Positions 14,576 to 27,307 of a DNA stretch of 64,000 nucleotides are shown piece by piece. The DNA lies in NCBI RefSeq assembly GCF_001187435.1, contig NZ_LFXA01000018.1:310001-374000 (forward strand). The letters are read 5' to 3'. Below the pieces are notes generated by a model. That model ran no database searches, was not told the DNA's origin, and saw only the letters and a program-made list of their open reading frames with translations. The translations under genes and the position numbers were made by a program. Source of the DNA: Streptomyces caatingaensis. GTDB taxonomy: Bacteria; Actinomycetota; Actinomycetes; Streptomycetales; Streptomycetaceae. The first letter of the stretch is position 1, and each line of letters opens with the position of its first letter.

Positions 14576-16852
14576 TTACTTCACGGGCTCCGGGTCGGGG
14601 TCCGGCTCCGGGGCGTCGGCCGTCTCGCCGTCGCCCCCGGGCTCGACGGGCGTCCTGACGGAGTCGAGCAGGAGCTGGGCCACGTCCACGACCTGGACGG
14701 ACTCCTTGGCCTTGCCCTCGTTCTTCTTGCCGTTGACCGAGTCCGTCAGCATGACGAGGCAGAACGGGCAGGCCGTCGAGACGATGTCGGGATCGAGGGA
14801 CAGCGCCTCGTCCACGCGCTCGTTGTTGATGCGCTTGCCGATGCGCTCCTCCATCCACATGCGCGCGCCGCCGGCGCCGCAGCAGAAGCCGCGCTCCTTG
14901 TGGCGGTGCATCTCCTCGTTCCGCAGGCCCGGCACCTTGGCGATGATCTCGCGCGGCGGTGTGTAGACCTTGTTGTGGCGGCCCAGGTAGCAGGGGTCGT
15001 GATAGGTGATCAGACCCTCGACCGGGGTGACGGGGACGAGCTTTCCCTCGTCGACGAGGTGCTGGAGCAGCTGCGTGTGGTGGATGACCTCGTACTCGCC
15101 GCCGAGCTGCGGGTACTCGTTGGCGATGGTGTTGAAGCAGTGCGGGCAGGTCGCGACGATCTTCTTCTTGGACTTCTCGACCCTCACGCCTTCGTCGGCG
15201 TCCTCGCCGAAGGCCATGTTGAGCATCTCGACGTTCTGCTGACCGAGCTGCTGGAAGAGGAACTCGTTGCCGAGGCGGCGGGCCGAGTCGCCGGTGCACG
15301 CCTCCTCGCCGCCCATGATGGCGAACTTGACGCCCGCGATGTGCAGGAGCTCCGCGAACGCCTTGGTCGTCTTCTTGGCGCGGTCCTCCAGGGCGCCGGC
15401 GCAGCCGACCCAGTAGAGGTAGTCGACCTCGGTCAGGTCCTCGACGTCCTTGCCGACGACCGGGACCTCGAAGTCGACCTCCTTCGTCCAGGCGAGCCGC
15501 TGCTTCTTGGCCAGGCCCCAGGGGTTGCCCTTCTTCTCCAGGTTCTTGAGCATCGTGCCCGCCTCGGAGGGGAACGAGCTCTCGATCATCACCTGGTAGC
15601 GGCGCATGTCGACGATGTGGTCGACGTGCTCGATGTCGACCGGGCACTGCTCGACGCAGGCGCCGCAGGTGGTGCAGGACCACAGGACGTCCGGGTCGAT
15701 GACGCCGTTCTCCTCCAGCGTGCCGATCAGCGGGCGGTCGGCCTCGGCCAGCGCGGCCGCGGGCACGTTCGCGAGCTGCTCCTCGGTGGCCCGCTCCTCG
15801 CCCTCCGCGTTCTTGCCGCCGCCGGCCAGCAGGTACGGCGCCTTGGCGTGCGCGTGGTCGCGCAGCGCCATGACGAGCAGCTTCGGGGACAGCGGCTTGC
15901 CCGTGTTCCAGGCGGGGCACTGCGACTGGCAGCGGCCGCACTCGGTGCAGGTGGAGAAGTCGAGCAGGCCCTTCCAGGAGAACTCCTCGATCTTCGAGAC
16001 GCCGAAGACCGCGTCCTCGGCCGGGTCCTCGAAGTCGATGGGCTCGCCCTTGCTGACCATCGGCTGGAGCGCGCCGAGGGCGACGTCGCCGTCGGACTCG
16101 CGCTTGAACCAGATGTTGGGGAAGGCCAGGAAGCGGTGCCAGGCCACGCCCATGTCGGTCTTCAGCGAGACCGTGATCATCCAGATGAAGGACGTCGCGA
16201 TCTTGATGCCGGCGACCAGGTAGGTGAGGTTCTGGAGCGTGCCGACGCTCAGCCCCTTGAACGCCGCGACCAGGGGGTACGAGACGAAGAACCCGGCCTC
16301 GTAGCCGTCCACGCCGTGCTGGGCGCCCTCCAGGCCGCGCAGCGTCAGGATGCAGGCGCCGACGATCAGGATGACGGCCTCGACGAAGTAGGCCTGGCCG
16401 AAGTTGGAGCCGGCGAAGCGGGACTTGCGGCCCGGCCTGCCCGGCTTGCTGAGCTGGCGGACGACGATCAGGGCGAGGATGCCCAGCGTGGTCACCAGGG
16501 CGAAGAACTCGGTGAAGATCTCGTACGGCAGCCAGTCGCCGATGAGCGGGAGCAGCCAGTCGGCCTTGAAGAGCTGGCCGATGGCGTTGGCGATCGTCAG
16601 CAGCAGGGCGAAGAAGCCGACCGCCACGCCCCAGTGTGCGATGCCGATGGGGCCCCACTGGTTCATGCGGGTGTGGCCGAGGAACTCCTTGACCACCGTG
16701 ACCGTGCGCCGCCCGGGTTCGCCGGTGCGGGTGCCCTTGGGGACGGGCTGGCCGAGCCGCATGTGCTGGTAGATCTGCAGGATGGCACGGCCGAACAGCG
16801 CGACGCCGACCGCGATGAGGACCAGCGACACGATGATCGCGGCGAGTTGCAT
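14576..16852 (-). CDS. Membrane-bound Fe-S oxidoreductase, HdrD/GlcF-like (CCG domains)
   Basis: A 758-residue electron-transfer protein. The N-terminal ~240 residues carry about six membrane helices. Two [4Fe-4S] ferredoxin motifs follow: CTECGRCQSQCP (302-313) and CTTCGACVEQCP (393-404). Two cysteine-rich CCG domains come next, the first with VGCAG and CPHCFN, the second with DPCYLG, FCCGAGG and CPFC. This matches the large actinobacterial (Fe-S)-binding proteins related to heterodisulfide reductase D and glycolate oxidase GlcF. The electron donor is not evident. The tail is Asp/Glu/Pro-rich. GAGGAG lies seven bases before the ATG, and the gene is monocistronic. Confidence 0.85.
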   Translation of the reverse strand: MQLAAIIVSLVLIAVGVALFGRAILQIYQHMRLGQPVPKGTRTGEPGRRTVTVVKEFLGHTRMNQWGPIGIAHWGVAVGFFALLLTIANAIGQLFKADWLLPLIGDWLPYEIFTEFFALVTTLGILALIVVRQLSKPGRPGRKSRFAGSNFGQAYFVEAVILIVGACILTLRGLEGAQHGVDGYEAGFFVSYPLVAAFKGLSVGTLQNLTYLVAGIKIATSFIWMITVSLKTDMGVAWHRFLAFPNIWFKRESDGDVALGALQPMVSKGEPIDFEDPAEDAVFGVSKIEEFSWKGLLDFSTCTECGRCQSQCPAWNTGKPLSPKLLVMALRDHAHAKAPYLLAGGGKNAEGEERATEEQLANVPAAALAEADRPLIGTLEENGVIDPDVLWSCTTCGACVEQCPVDIEHVDHIVDMRRYQVMIESSFPSEAGTMLKNLEKKGNPWGLAKKQRLAWTKEVDFEVPVVGKDVEDLTEVDYLYWVGCAGALEDRAKKTTKAFAELLHIAGVKFAIMGGEEACTGDSARRLGNEFLFQQLGQQNVEMLNMAFGEDADEGVRVEKSKKKIVATCPHCFNTIANEYPQLGGEYEVIHHTQLLQHLVDEGKLVPVTPVEGLITYHDPCYLGRHNKVYTPPREIIAKVPGLRNEEMHRHKERGFCCGAGGARMWMEERIGKRINNERVDEALSLDPDIVSTACPFCLVMLTDSVNGKKNEGKAKESVQVVDVAQLLLDSVRTPVEPGGDGETADAPEPDPDPEPVK

Positions 16853-16882
16853 GGGAGGGCTCCTCGGACCTGCGAGAGCGAA

Positions 16883-16896
16883 TTACTAATCGGTAA
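16883..16896. promoter_or_regulatory. Short palindrome TTAC-N6-GTAA upstream of Fe-S gene
   Basis: TTACTAATCGGTAA lies 31 bp before the Fe-S oxidoreductase start, in unusually AT-rich DNA. It resembles TetR-family operator spacing, but the arms are only four bases and no local regulator is known. Confidence 0.3.
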
Positions 16897-17016
16897 CTTA
16901 TCCAGTCCGTACGAGACTACTCACTCACGGCCGCGGGATATACCCGCAGCGCCGGTGATCTGCGTCGCGCAGGCAAGCCTTGGGAACCCCCTCTTGCCGA
17001 TCTTCGGCGCATGAGA

Positions 17017-17037
17017 GTTGAGCCCGCCCGACTCAGC
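17017..17037. promoter_or_regulatory. Upstream HAIR-like HspR operator
   Basis: GTTGAGC-N7-ACTCAGC matches the HAIR consensus CTTGAGT-N7-ACTCAAG at TTGAG and ACTCA with correct spacing. It lies directly upstream of the dnaK -35 box. Confidence 0.65.
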
Positions 17038-17041
17038 TCCG

Positions 17042-17089
17042 TTGACACGGGGGCGTCCGTGCTGCACCCTTGAGCCTGTTCCACTCAAG
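17042..17089 (+). promoter_or_regulatory. dnaK promoter with overlapping HAIR operator
   Basis: TTGACA at 17042-17047 and CACCCT at 17065-17070 are 17 bp apart. The HAIR CTTGAGC-N7-ACTCAAG at 17069-17089 begins on the -10 box. HspR bound here, with DnaK as co-repressor as known in Streptomyces, would shut off the operon. Confidence 0.85.
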
Positions 17090-17107
17090 TCAGCTGGAGG
17101 AATCGAC

Positions 17108-18960
<1,853 letters not shown>

Positions 18961-18964
<4 letters not shown>

Positions 18965-19596
18965 CGGAGGAGACCCCGGGCTTCGACGACAAGCCTGAAG
19001 GCACTCCCTCCGGCAAGCCGGCCGACGACAAGGGCGCCGCACCCGCCGAGGAGGCGGGCGCGGCCCCGGCCGGCGAGGAGCTGGTCGAGGTGGGCCTGCA
19101 GGCGCAGCTGGACCAGGCCCAGGCCGCGCTCAACGAGCGCACCGCGGACCTCCAGCGGCTCCAGGCGGAGTACCAGAACTACCGCCGCCGGGTCGAGCGC
19201 GACCGGGTGCAGGTCAAGGAGGTGGCCACGGCCAACCTCCTGTCCGAGCTGCTCCCCACGCTGGACGACATCGGCCGCGCCCGTGACCACGGCGAGCTCG
19301 TCGGCGGCTTCAAGTCCGTCGCCGAGTCGCTGGAGACGGTCGTGGCGAAGATGGGCCTCCAGCAGTTCGGCAAGGAGGGCGAGCCCTTCGACCCGCTGAT
19401 CCACGAGGCGCTGATGCACAGCTACGCGCCGGACGTCACCGAGACCACGTGCGTGCAGATCCTGCAGCCGGGGTATCGGATCGGCGAGCGTACGATCCGC
19501 CCGGCGCGGGTCGCGGTCGCCGAGCCCCAGCCGGGCGCCCAGCCCAAGGCCGAGGGCGAGTCCGACGAGGAGAGCGGTGGCCCGGACGAGGGCTGA
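18961..19596 (+). CDS. grpE: Nucleotide exchange factor GrpE
   Basis: A 211-residue partner of DnaK that promotes ADP release. It has a disordered acidic N-terminus (~1-40), a long coiled coil (about 45-100 with RLQAEYQNYRRRVERDR) and a beta domain holding FDPLIHEALM and the final IGERTIRPARVAV. The GTG start overlaps the dnaK stop. The acidic C-terminal extension is normal for Streptomyces. Confidence 0.96.
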
Positions 19597-19656
19597 CGCG
19601 ATGACCGACCGCACACCCCGTTCGCACTGTTCGTACCGGAAGGAGGGACGCCGGGG

Positions 19657-20823
19657 ATGAGTACCAAGGACTTCCTGGAGAAGGACTACTACAAGGCCCT
19701 CGGCGTCCCCAAGGACGCCGGCGAGGCGGAGATCAAGAAGGCGTACCGGAAGCTCGCCCGCGAGTTCCACCCGGACGCCAACAAGGGCGACGCCGCGGCC
19801 GAGGAGCGCTTCAAGGAGATCTCCGAGGCGTACGACGTCCTCGCCGACCCCAAGCGGCGCAAGGAGTACGACGACGCCCGCGCGCTCTTCGGCAACGGGG
19901 GCTTCCGCCCCGGTCCGGGCGGCGGCGGCTCCTTCAACTTCGACCTGGGCGACCTCTTCGGGGGCGCCCAGGGCGGAGCCGGGGCCGGCGGCTTCGGCGG
20001 GGGCCTGGGCGACGTCTTCGGCGGCCTGTTCAACCGCGGCGGGGCCACCCGCACCCAGCCGCGCCGGGGCCAGGACATCGAGTCCGAGGTGACGCTCAGC
20101 TTCACCGAGGCCGTGGACGGGGCCACCGTCCCGCTGCGGATGTCCTCCTCGGCGGCCTGCAAGGCCTGCTCCGGCACCGGCGACAAGAACGGCACGCCCA
20201 GGGTCTGCCCGACCTGCGTCGGCACCGGCCAGGTGTCGCGCGGGACGGGCGGCGGCTTCTCCATCGCCGACCCCTGCCCCGACTGCAAGGGCCGCGGGCT
20301 CATCCCCGAGAGCCCCTGCGACGTCTGCAAGGGCAGCGGCCGGGCCACCTCGTCGCGCACCATGCAGGTCCGGATCCCGGCGGGCGTCTCCGACGGCCAG
20401 CGGATCCGGCTGCGCGGCAAGGGCGCCCCGGGCGAGCGCGGCGGGCCCCACGGCGACCTCTACGTCGTCGTCCACGTCGGCACGCACCCGGTCTTCGGGC
20501 GCAAGGGCGACAACCTCACCGTCACGGTGCCGGTCACCTTCGCGGAGGCGGTGCTCGGCGGCGAGGTCAAGGTGCCCACCCTGGGCGGGCCCCCGGTCAC
20601 CCTGCGGATCCCGCCCGGCACGCCCAACGGCCGCACCATGCGCGCCCGCGGCAAGGGCGCGGTGCGCAAGGACGGCACCCGCGGCGACCTGCTGGTCACC
20701 GTCGAGGTGACGGTGCCGAAGGACCTCAGCGACAAGGCCCGGGACGCGCTGGAGTCCTTCCGCGAGGCGACGGCGGGTGAGGACCCGCGCGCAGAGCTGT
20801 TCCAGGCGGCGAAGGGAGCGTGA
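19657..20823 (+). CDS. dnaJ: J-domain co-chaperone DnaJ
   Basis: A 388-residue class A J-protein that delivers substrates to DnaK and stimulates its ATPase. The J domain (10-75) contains HPD in REFHPDANKGD. A Gly/Phe-rich linker spans about 85-130. The zinc domain has four repeats, CKACSGTG, CPTCVGTG, CPDCKGRG and CDVCKGSG, followed by two beta-barrel substrate domains. It follows grpE by 60 bp and hspR starts 4 bp later. Confidence 0.96.
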   Translation: MSTKDFLEKDYYKALGVPKDAGEAEIKKAYRKLAREFHPDANKGDAAAEERFKEISEAYDVLADPKRRKEYDDARALFGNGGFRPGPGGGGSFNFDLGDLFGGAQGGAGAGGFGGGLGDVFGGLFNRGGATRTQPRRGQDIESEVTLSFTEAVDGATVPLRMSSSAACKACSGTGDKNGTPRVCPTCVGTGQVSRGTGGGFSIADPCPDCKGRGLIPESPCDVCKGSGRATSSRTMQVRIPAGVSDGQRIRLRGKGAPGERGGPHGDLYVVVHVGTHPVFGRKGDNLTVTVPVTFAEAVLGGEVKVPTLGGPPVTLRIPPGTPNGRTMRARGKGAVRKDGTRGDLLVTVEVTVPKDLSDKARDALESFREATAGEDPRAELFQAAKGA

Positions 20824-20827
20824 CGCG

Positions 20828-21280
20828 ATGAACGGCGACGGACGCCGTCGTAACCCCTACGAGCTGACCGACGAGTCACCGGTGTACGTCATCTCCGTCG
20901 CGGCCCAGCTCTCGGGTCTGCACCCGCAGACCCTCCGGCAGTACGACCGCCTCGGCCTGGTCTCCCCCGACCGCACGGCCGGGCGCGGCCGCCGCTACTC
21001 GGCCCGCGACATCGAGCTGCTCCGCCAGGTGCAGCAGCTGTCGCAGGACGAGGGCATCAACCTGGCCGGCATCAAGCGCATCATCGAACTGGAGAACCAG
21101 GTGGCCGCGCTCCAGCAGCGCGTCGCCGAGCTCCAGACGGTGGTCGAGGGCGCCGCCGCCGCGATGCAGCAGCGCGAGGCCGCGGTGCACGCCTCCTACC
21201 GGCGGGACCTGGTCCCGTACCAGGAGGTCCAGCAGACCAGCGCCCTGGTCGTCTGGCGGCCCAACAAGCGCGAGCGCTGA
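20828..21280 (+). CDS. hspR: Heat-shock repressor HspR (MerR-like)
   Basis: A 150-residue MerR-family repressor. The helix-turn-helix is in YVISVAAQLSGLHPQTLRQY, the wing in GRGRRYSARDIELL, and a coiled coil follows (LENQVAALQQRVAELQ). HspR binds HAIR inverted repeats together with DnaK and represses the dnaK operon, clpB and lon in Streptomyces; matching HAIR elements are present upstream of dnaK and clpB here. It is the last gene of the operon, giving direct feedback. Confidence 0.96.
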   Translation: MNGDGRRRNPYELTDESPVYVISVAAQLSGLHPQTLRQYDRLGLVSPDRTAGRGRRYSARDIELLRQVQQLSQDEGINLAGIKRIIELENQVAALQQRVAELQTVVEGAAAAMQQREAAVHASYRRDLVPYQEVQQTSALVVWRPNKRER

Positions 21281-21293
21281 ACCGTTTCCGGTG

Positions 21294-21334
21294 AAGGCCC
21301 GCCGCCCCCCGTTTTCCCGGGGGCGGCGGGCCTT
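21294..21334. terminator. Terminator of the dnaK operon
   Basis: A GC-rich stem of about 16 bp (AAGGCCCGCCGCCCCC pairing with its complement) around GTTTTCC. It also faces the convergent gene ending at 21353. Confidence 0.8.
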
Positions 21335-21352
21335 CGCGTACCCCGGGCGCGC

Positions 21353-21858
21353 CTAGGGCAGCAGGTTGCCGACCGCCTCGACGGCGAGCATCCAGGCGGG
21401 GTGGGCGCCCGTGCCGAAGGCGGCGGCGAGGGCGTGGCCGACGGCCGCGTCGAGCGGGGTGGGGGCGGCTCCCGCGGCCCAGTCGGCGGAGGCCGTGCAC
21501 GTGCCGTCGGGGGTGAGGCCGGAGGTGAAGGAGCCGAGCCGGCGGCCGTCGCGCAGGAGGCGGCTGGCGTCGAAGGAGTCGGGGACGAGGCGGTACGCCG
21601 TGCCGGCGCAGGTCGCGTCGACGGCGTACGAGCGGCGGGTCAGCCGGCCCCTGCCGAGGCCGAGCACGGCCCGTTCGCCGTCGACGGTCAGGGCGAGGAA
21701 GTCGGCGTCCCGGGTGCCGATGGGGACGTGTTCGTCGTCCGCGGCGCCGGGCGGGCGGCTCACGACGACCTCCGGACCGCCGGGCCCGAGACGGTCAGGG
21801 TGCCGCGTTCGCGGTCCAGGGCGATGGCGATCTCGCCGAAGAGGGGGTCGTGCGTCAT
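21353..21858 (-). pseudogene. Hypothetical protein gene with apparent frameshift
   Basis: Two frames together look like one gene. The first (21858-21760) encodes MTHDPLFGEIAIALDRERGT and ends after 32 codons. The second (21763-21353, possible GTG start) encodes 136 residues with a compact, codon-biased domain (FLALTVDGERAVLGLGRGRL, then LVPDSFDASRLLRDG). In the GGGCCCGGCGGTCCGG tract a one-base shift would join them as SGPGGPEVVVSRP. The first frame overlaps the PPOX gene by ATGA, as a real second cistron would. It may be a true frameshift, a sequencing error, or two overlapping small genes. No family is recognised. Confidence 0.5.
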
Positions 21859-22289
21859 GCCTCCATGGTCGCCCGGGCGGCGCGGACGCTGCCCATCGCG
21901 CGGTGGACGGCGATCTCCACGAGGACGCGGTCGGGGTTGGGCTCGGGCGTGCGCCCGTAGCGCTCGGCGTAGCGGGCGACCGCGTCGGCGACGGCCTCCG
22001 GCTCGGTCCGTACGACGGCCGTGCCCTCCAGCGTGGCCCAGGAGCCGCCCGGCGCGACCTGGCACAGGGCGACCCGGGCGCCGTCCGGGCCGGCGGCGAG
22101 GACGTTGGCGACCTTGACGCTCTGCTTGCGGGTGATGACGCGGGCGGTGCGCGTCGCCGCGTCGAAGGTGGCGCCGACGGGGACGACGTGCGGGCTGCCG
22201 TCGCGGCGCAGCGTGGTGAGCGTCGGGAAGTGCCGGCCGCGCCAGAAGGCGAGGTAGGGAGCGGGGAGGTCGCGCAGGTCGAGGGCCAT
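21855..22289 (-). CDS. PPOX-class F420/FMN-binding oxidoreductase
   Basis: A 144-residue split-barrel protein starting MALDLRDLPAPYLAFW. FPTLTTLRRDGSPHVVPVG and the following strands with ITRKQSVKVANVLA match the actinobacterial F420-dependent PPOX-class family. Such proteins reduce small molecules or bind flavin-like cofactors as dimers; the substrate is unknown. It is translationally coupled by ATGA to the frameshifted gene downstream. Confidence 0.8.
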   Translation of the reverse strand: MALDLRDLPAPYLAFWRGRHFPTLTTLRRDGSPHVVPVGATFDAATRTARVITRKQSVKVANVLAAGPDGARVALCQVAPGGSWATLEGTAVVRTEPEAVADAVARYAERYGRTPEPNPDRVLVEIAVHRAMGSVRAARATMEA

Positions 22290-22391
22290 GGGGGCAGCGT
22301 AGTGGCGCGTCCCGGCCTGCGGTGGCGGCCCCCGGCCCGGGCGGTTTCACTCGCAGGTGGGGCGTCTGCGGGAAGGCCTCCCCAAACCGAG

Positions 22392-22412
22392 GTTGAGTGG
22401 ACTAGACTCAAC
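22392..22412 (+). promoter_or_regulatory. HAIR operator and -10 box of clpB
   Basis: GTTGAGT-N7-ACTCAAC is a perfect inverted repeat with HAIR spacing. TAGACT at 22403-22408 lies inside it and fits TANNNT. HspR is therefore expected to repress clpB. The resulting transcript start near 22415 argues against the ATG at 22420. Confidence 0.85.
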
Positions 22413-22461
22413 TTATCGCATGGACCCCACAGCAGGACGAGCCGAGGAGGAGCCCACCGCC

Positions 22462-25098
<2,637 letters not shown>

Positions 25099-25218
25099 CC
25101 CGAGGGGCCCGGGGGGCGCCCCCGGCCGCGTGGTCGCGAGAGACGCATGCGCCGGGGGTTGCGGGGCAGGGGCCGGTGTGGGGGAGGATGGCAGCAACCG
25201 TACGAAGGGAAATCCACG

Positions 25219-25764
25219 GTGAGCATCGACCCGTCCTCGATTCCGAATTTCGGGGGCCAGCCCGAGCCGCAGCCCGAAGAGACGGGCCCCACCGGCCCCG
25301 TCATCCCCGACCAGGACCTGGTCAAGCAGCTCCTGGAGCAGATGGAGCTGAAGTACCTCGTCGACGACGAGGGCGATCTGGCGGCTCCGTGGGAGCAGTT
25401 CCGTACGTACTTCATGTTCCGCGGTGAGGAGGAGCAGCAGGTCTTCTCGGTGCGGACGTTCTACGACCGGCCGCACGGCATCGACGAGAAGGCCCGCCTC
25501 CTGGAGGTCGTCGACGACTGGAACCGCCGCACCCTGTGGCCGAAGGTCTACACGCACACCAACGACGACGGCACCGTCCGCCTCATCGGCGAGGCGCAGA
25601 TGCTGATCGGCGTCGGGGTGTCGCTGGAGCACTTCGTCTCCAGCACCGTCAGCTGGGTCCGCGCCTCCGTCGAGTTCGACAAGTGGCTCGTGGAGCAGCT
25701 GGGCCTGGAGGAAGAGCTGGAGCAGGGCGACGAGGGCGACGACAAGCCCGGCGACGACGCCTGA
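25219..25764 (+). CDS. YbjN-domain protein
   Basis: A 181-residue acidic cytosolic protein. After a Pro/Gly/Glu-rich start, residues ~35-165 match the YbjN (type III secretion chaperone-like) fold: DQDLVKQLLEQMELKYLVDD, then RTYFMFRGEEEQQVFSVRTF and a final helix (FVSSTVSWVRASVEFDKWL). Members are linked to stress tolerance, but the mechanism is unclear. The GTG is preceded by GAAGGGAAATC. It is followed by a convergent membrane gene. Confidence 0.75.
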   Translation: MSIDPSSIPNFGGQPEPQPEETGPTGPVIPDQDLVKQLLEQMELKYLVDDEGDLAAPWEQFRTYFMFRGEEEQQVFSVRTFYDRPHGIDEKARLLEVVDDWNRRTLWPKVYTHTNDDGTVRLIGEAQMLIGVGVSLEHFVSSTVSWVRASVEFDKWLVEQLGLEEELEQGDEGDDKPGDDA

Positions 25765-25783
25765 TCCCGGCCTCGGCGGGGAG

Positions 25784-27007
25784 CTACATGGGGATGCGGG
25801 CGATCGTCACCAGGTACGTCCCGTAGACGAACGAGAGCCCGGCCAGCGCGCCGACCGCCACGACGGCGGTGCGCGGCCGGGCTCTCGCCATGCCCAGGGC
25901 CAGCGGCAGCAGCAGCGGGAAGGCGGGGATCAGGAACCGCGGCTTGGACGCGAAGTAGCTGGAGCCGCCGACCGCGATGACGCACAGCACGACGACGTAG
26001 GCGAGCAGCAGGGCGGGCGGCCGCTCCAGCACGAACAGGACGAGCGCGACCAGGGCGACGACCAGGATGGCCAGCGAGGCGTAGTAGGCCATGAAGTCGC
26101 GGCCGGTGAAGAGGTGGCGGACGAACCGGAACGCGTCCGCGCCGAAGTCGAAGCGCGACCCCCAGCGGCGCTGCACCGCGAAGTAGCCGAGCGGCCCGTC
26201 GCCGGAGCGGATGCCGGCCCACAGGACGTAGCCGGTCCAGCCCAGCGGGGCGAGCGCGGCGCCGGCCCACAGGCGCCGGTCGGCGCGGGCGAGCGGGTCG
26301 CGCCACAGGACGAGCGCGGTGGCGCAGATCAGGGCGGCGGCCACGGCGACGGCGTTGGGCCGGGAGAGGCCGGCGACCAGGGAGAGCGCGCCGGCCCACA
26401 CGGGCCGGCGGGTGACGGCCGCGTACAGGCTCCACGCGGCGAGCGCGGTCATCAGCGACTCGGTGTAGCCCATGGTCTGCACGATGGCGTGCGGCAGCAG
26501 GCCCCACAGCAGGACGAGCCAGGTGCCGGTCCGCCGGCCGTACAGCCGCTCCCCGACCGCGTAGATCCCCCAGGCCGCGGCGACGGCCGAGCTCCAGGAG
26601 ACGACGAGCTGGGCGGAGACGACGCCGAACGGCGTCAGCGTCGTCACGGTGTGCACGAGGCCGGGGAACAGCGGGAAGAACGCGAGGTCGTTGAAGATCA
26701 CGCCGCGGCTGGTGGGGGAGGGCAGGACGAGCCCGTAGCCGTTGCGGGCGATGCCCGCGTACCAGATGCCGTCCCAGGAGTGGCCGAGCAGCGTGCGTGG
26801 GTGGCGGCCGGTGGACCAGGCCCAGCCGGCCATCATGGCGAGGCCGAGCAGCCGGGCCGAGGCGTAGAGCCCCAGCGCGGGCAGGGCGCGGCGCAGGGCC
26901 TCGCGCACCCGGTCCGTGCGGCGGACGGGGCGGCCGCCGGTGGCGCGGCGCGGTTCCGGCGCGCGGACGGGCGCCGCGCTGGGATTGACGACGGGGCCGG
27001 CTGACAC
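25784..27007 (-). CDS. Integral-membrane mannosyltransferase-like protein (GT-C fold)
   Basis: About 407 residues with roughly ten membrane helices. The first outer loop has the HSWDGIWYAGIARNGYG motif, with the Asp expected of GT-C glycosyltransferases of the PIG-V/mannosyltransferase type. These use polyprenyl-phosphate sugars at the outer face of the membrane. The start at 27007 is supported by GAGGAGG four bases upstream. The acceptor is unknown; protein or lipomannan mannosylation are the usual candidates in actinobacteria. The ~300 bp to the next, divergent gene (27008-27307) contain no gene that I can support. Confidence 0.78.
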   Translation of the reverse strand: MSAGPVVNPSAAPVRAPEPRRATGGRPVRRTDRVREALRRALPALGLYASARLLGLAMMAGWAWSTGRHPRTLLGHSWDGIWYAGIARNGYGLVLPSPTSRGVIFNDLAFFPLFPGLVHTVTTLTPFGVVSAQLVVSWSSAVAAAWGIYAVGERLYGRRTGTWLVLLWGLLPHAIVQTMGYTESLMTALAAWSLYAAVTRRPVWAGALSLVAGLSRPNAVAVAAALICATALVLWRDPLARADRRLWAGAALAPLGWTGYVLWAGIRSGDGPLGYFAVQRRWGSRFDFGADAFRFVRHLFTGRDFMAYYASLAILVVALVALVLFVLERPPALLLAYVVVLCVIAVGGSSYFASKPRFLIPAFPLLLPLALGMARARPRTAVVAVGALAGLSFVYGTYLVTIARIPM

Positions 27008-27307
27008 GGGACCTCCTCGGGGACCTCCCCCGGCCGGCGCCGGTGGACTCCGGCCGGCGTGACCGGCCGGGCGCCGGGGACGGCGCCGGTGCGGAACGGG
27101 CGGGCATACCGACCATGCGTCGGCCGTCTCGCGCGCGCGACGCGTCACGCCCGTACGCGGTGTGGCTTCCACCCACTCGGCGCAGGACGTCCGGGCGCCG
27201 GGCCGTTCAGGGCCCGGCCCGTCCGGGACCGGGCGCGACGGGCGGGTGCCCGCCTAGGGTGGGGACGATCAAGGACCGTGGGCCGACGGCCGATTGGGGA
27301 GGGCTTC

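Noticed and set aside
14507..17014. 835-codon plus-strand frame opposite the Fe-S oxidoreductase
   Set aside because: The minus strand carries clear ferredoxin and CCG motifs; the plus frame is compositional noise.
22420..22461. ATG 22420 as clpB start
   Set aside because: It lies 8 bp from the HAIR/-10 element, leaving no leader; GTG 22462 has a good ribosome site.
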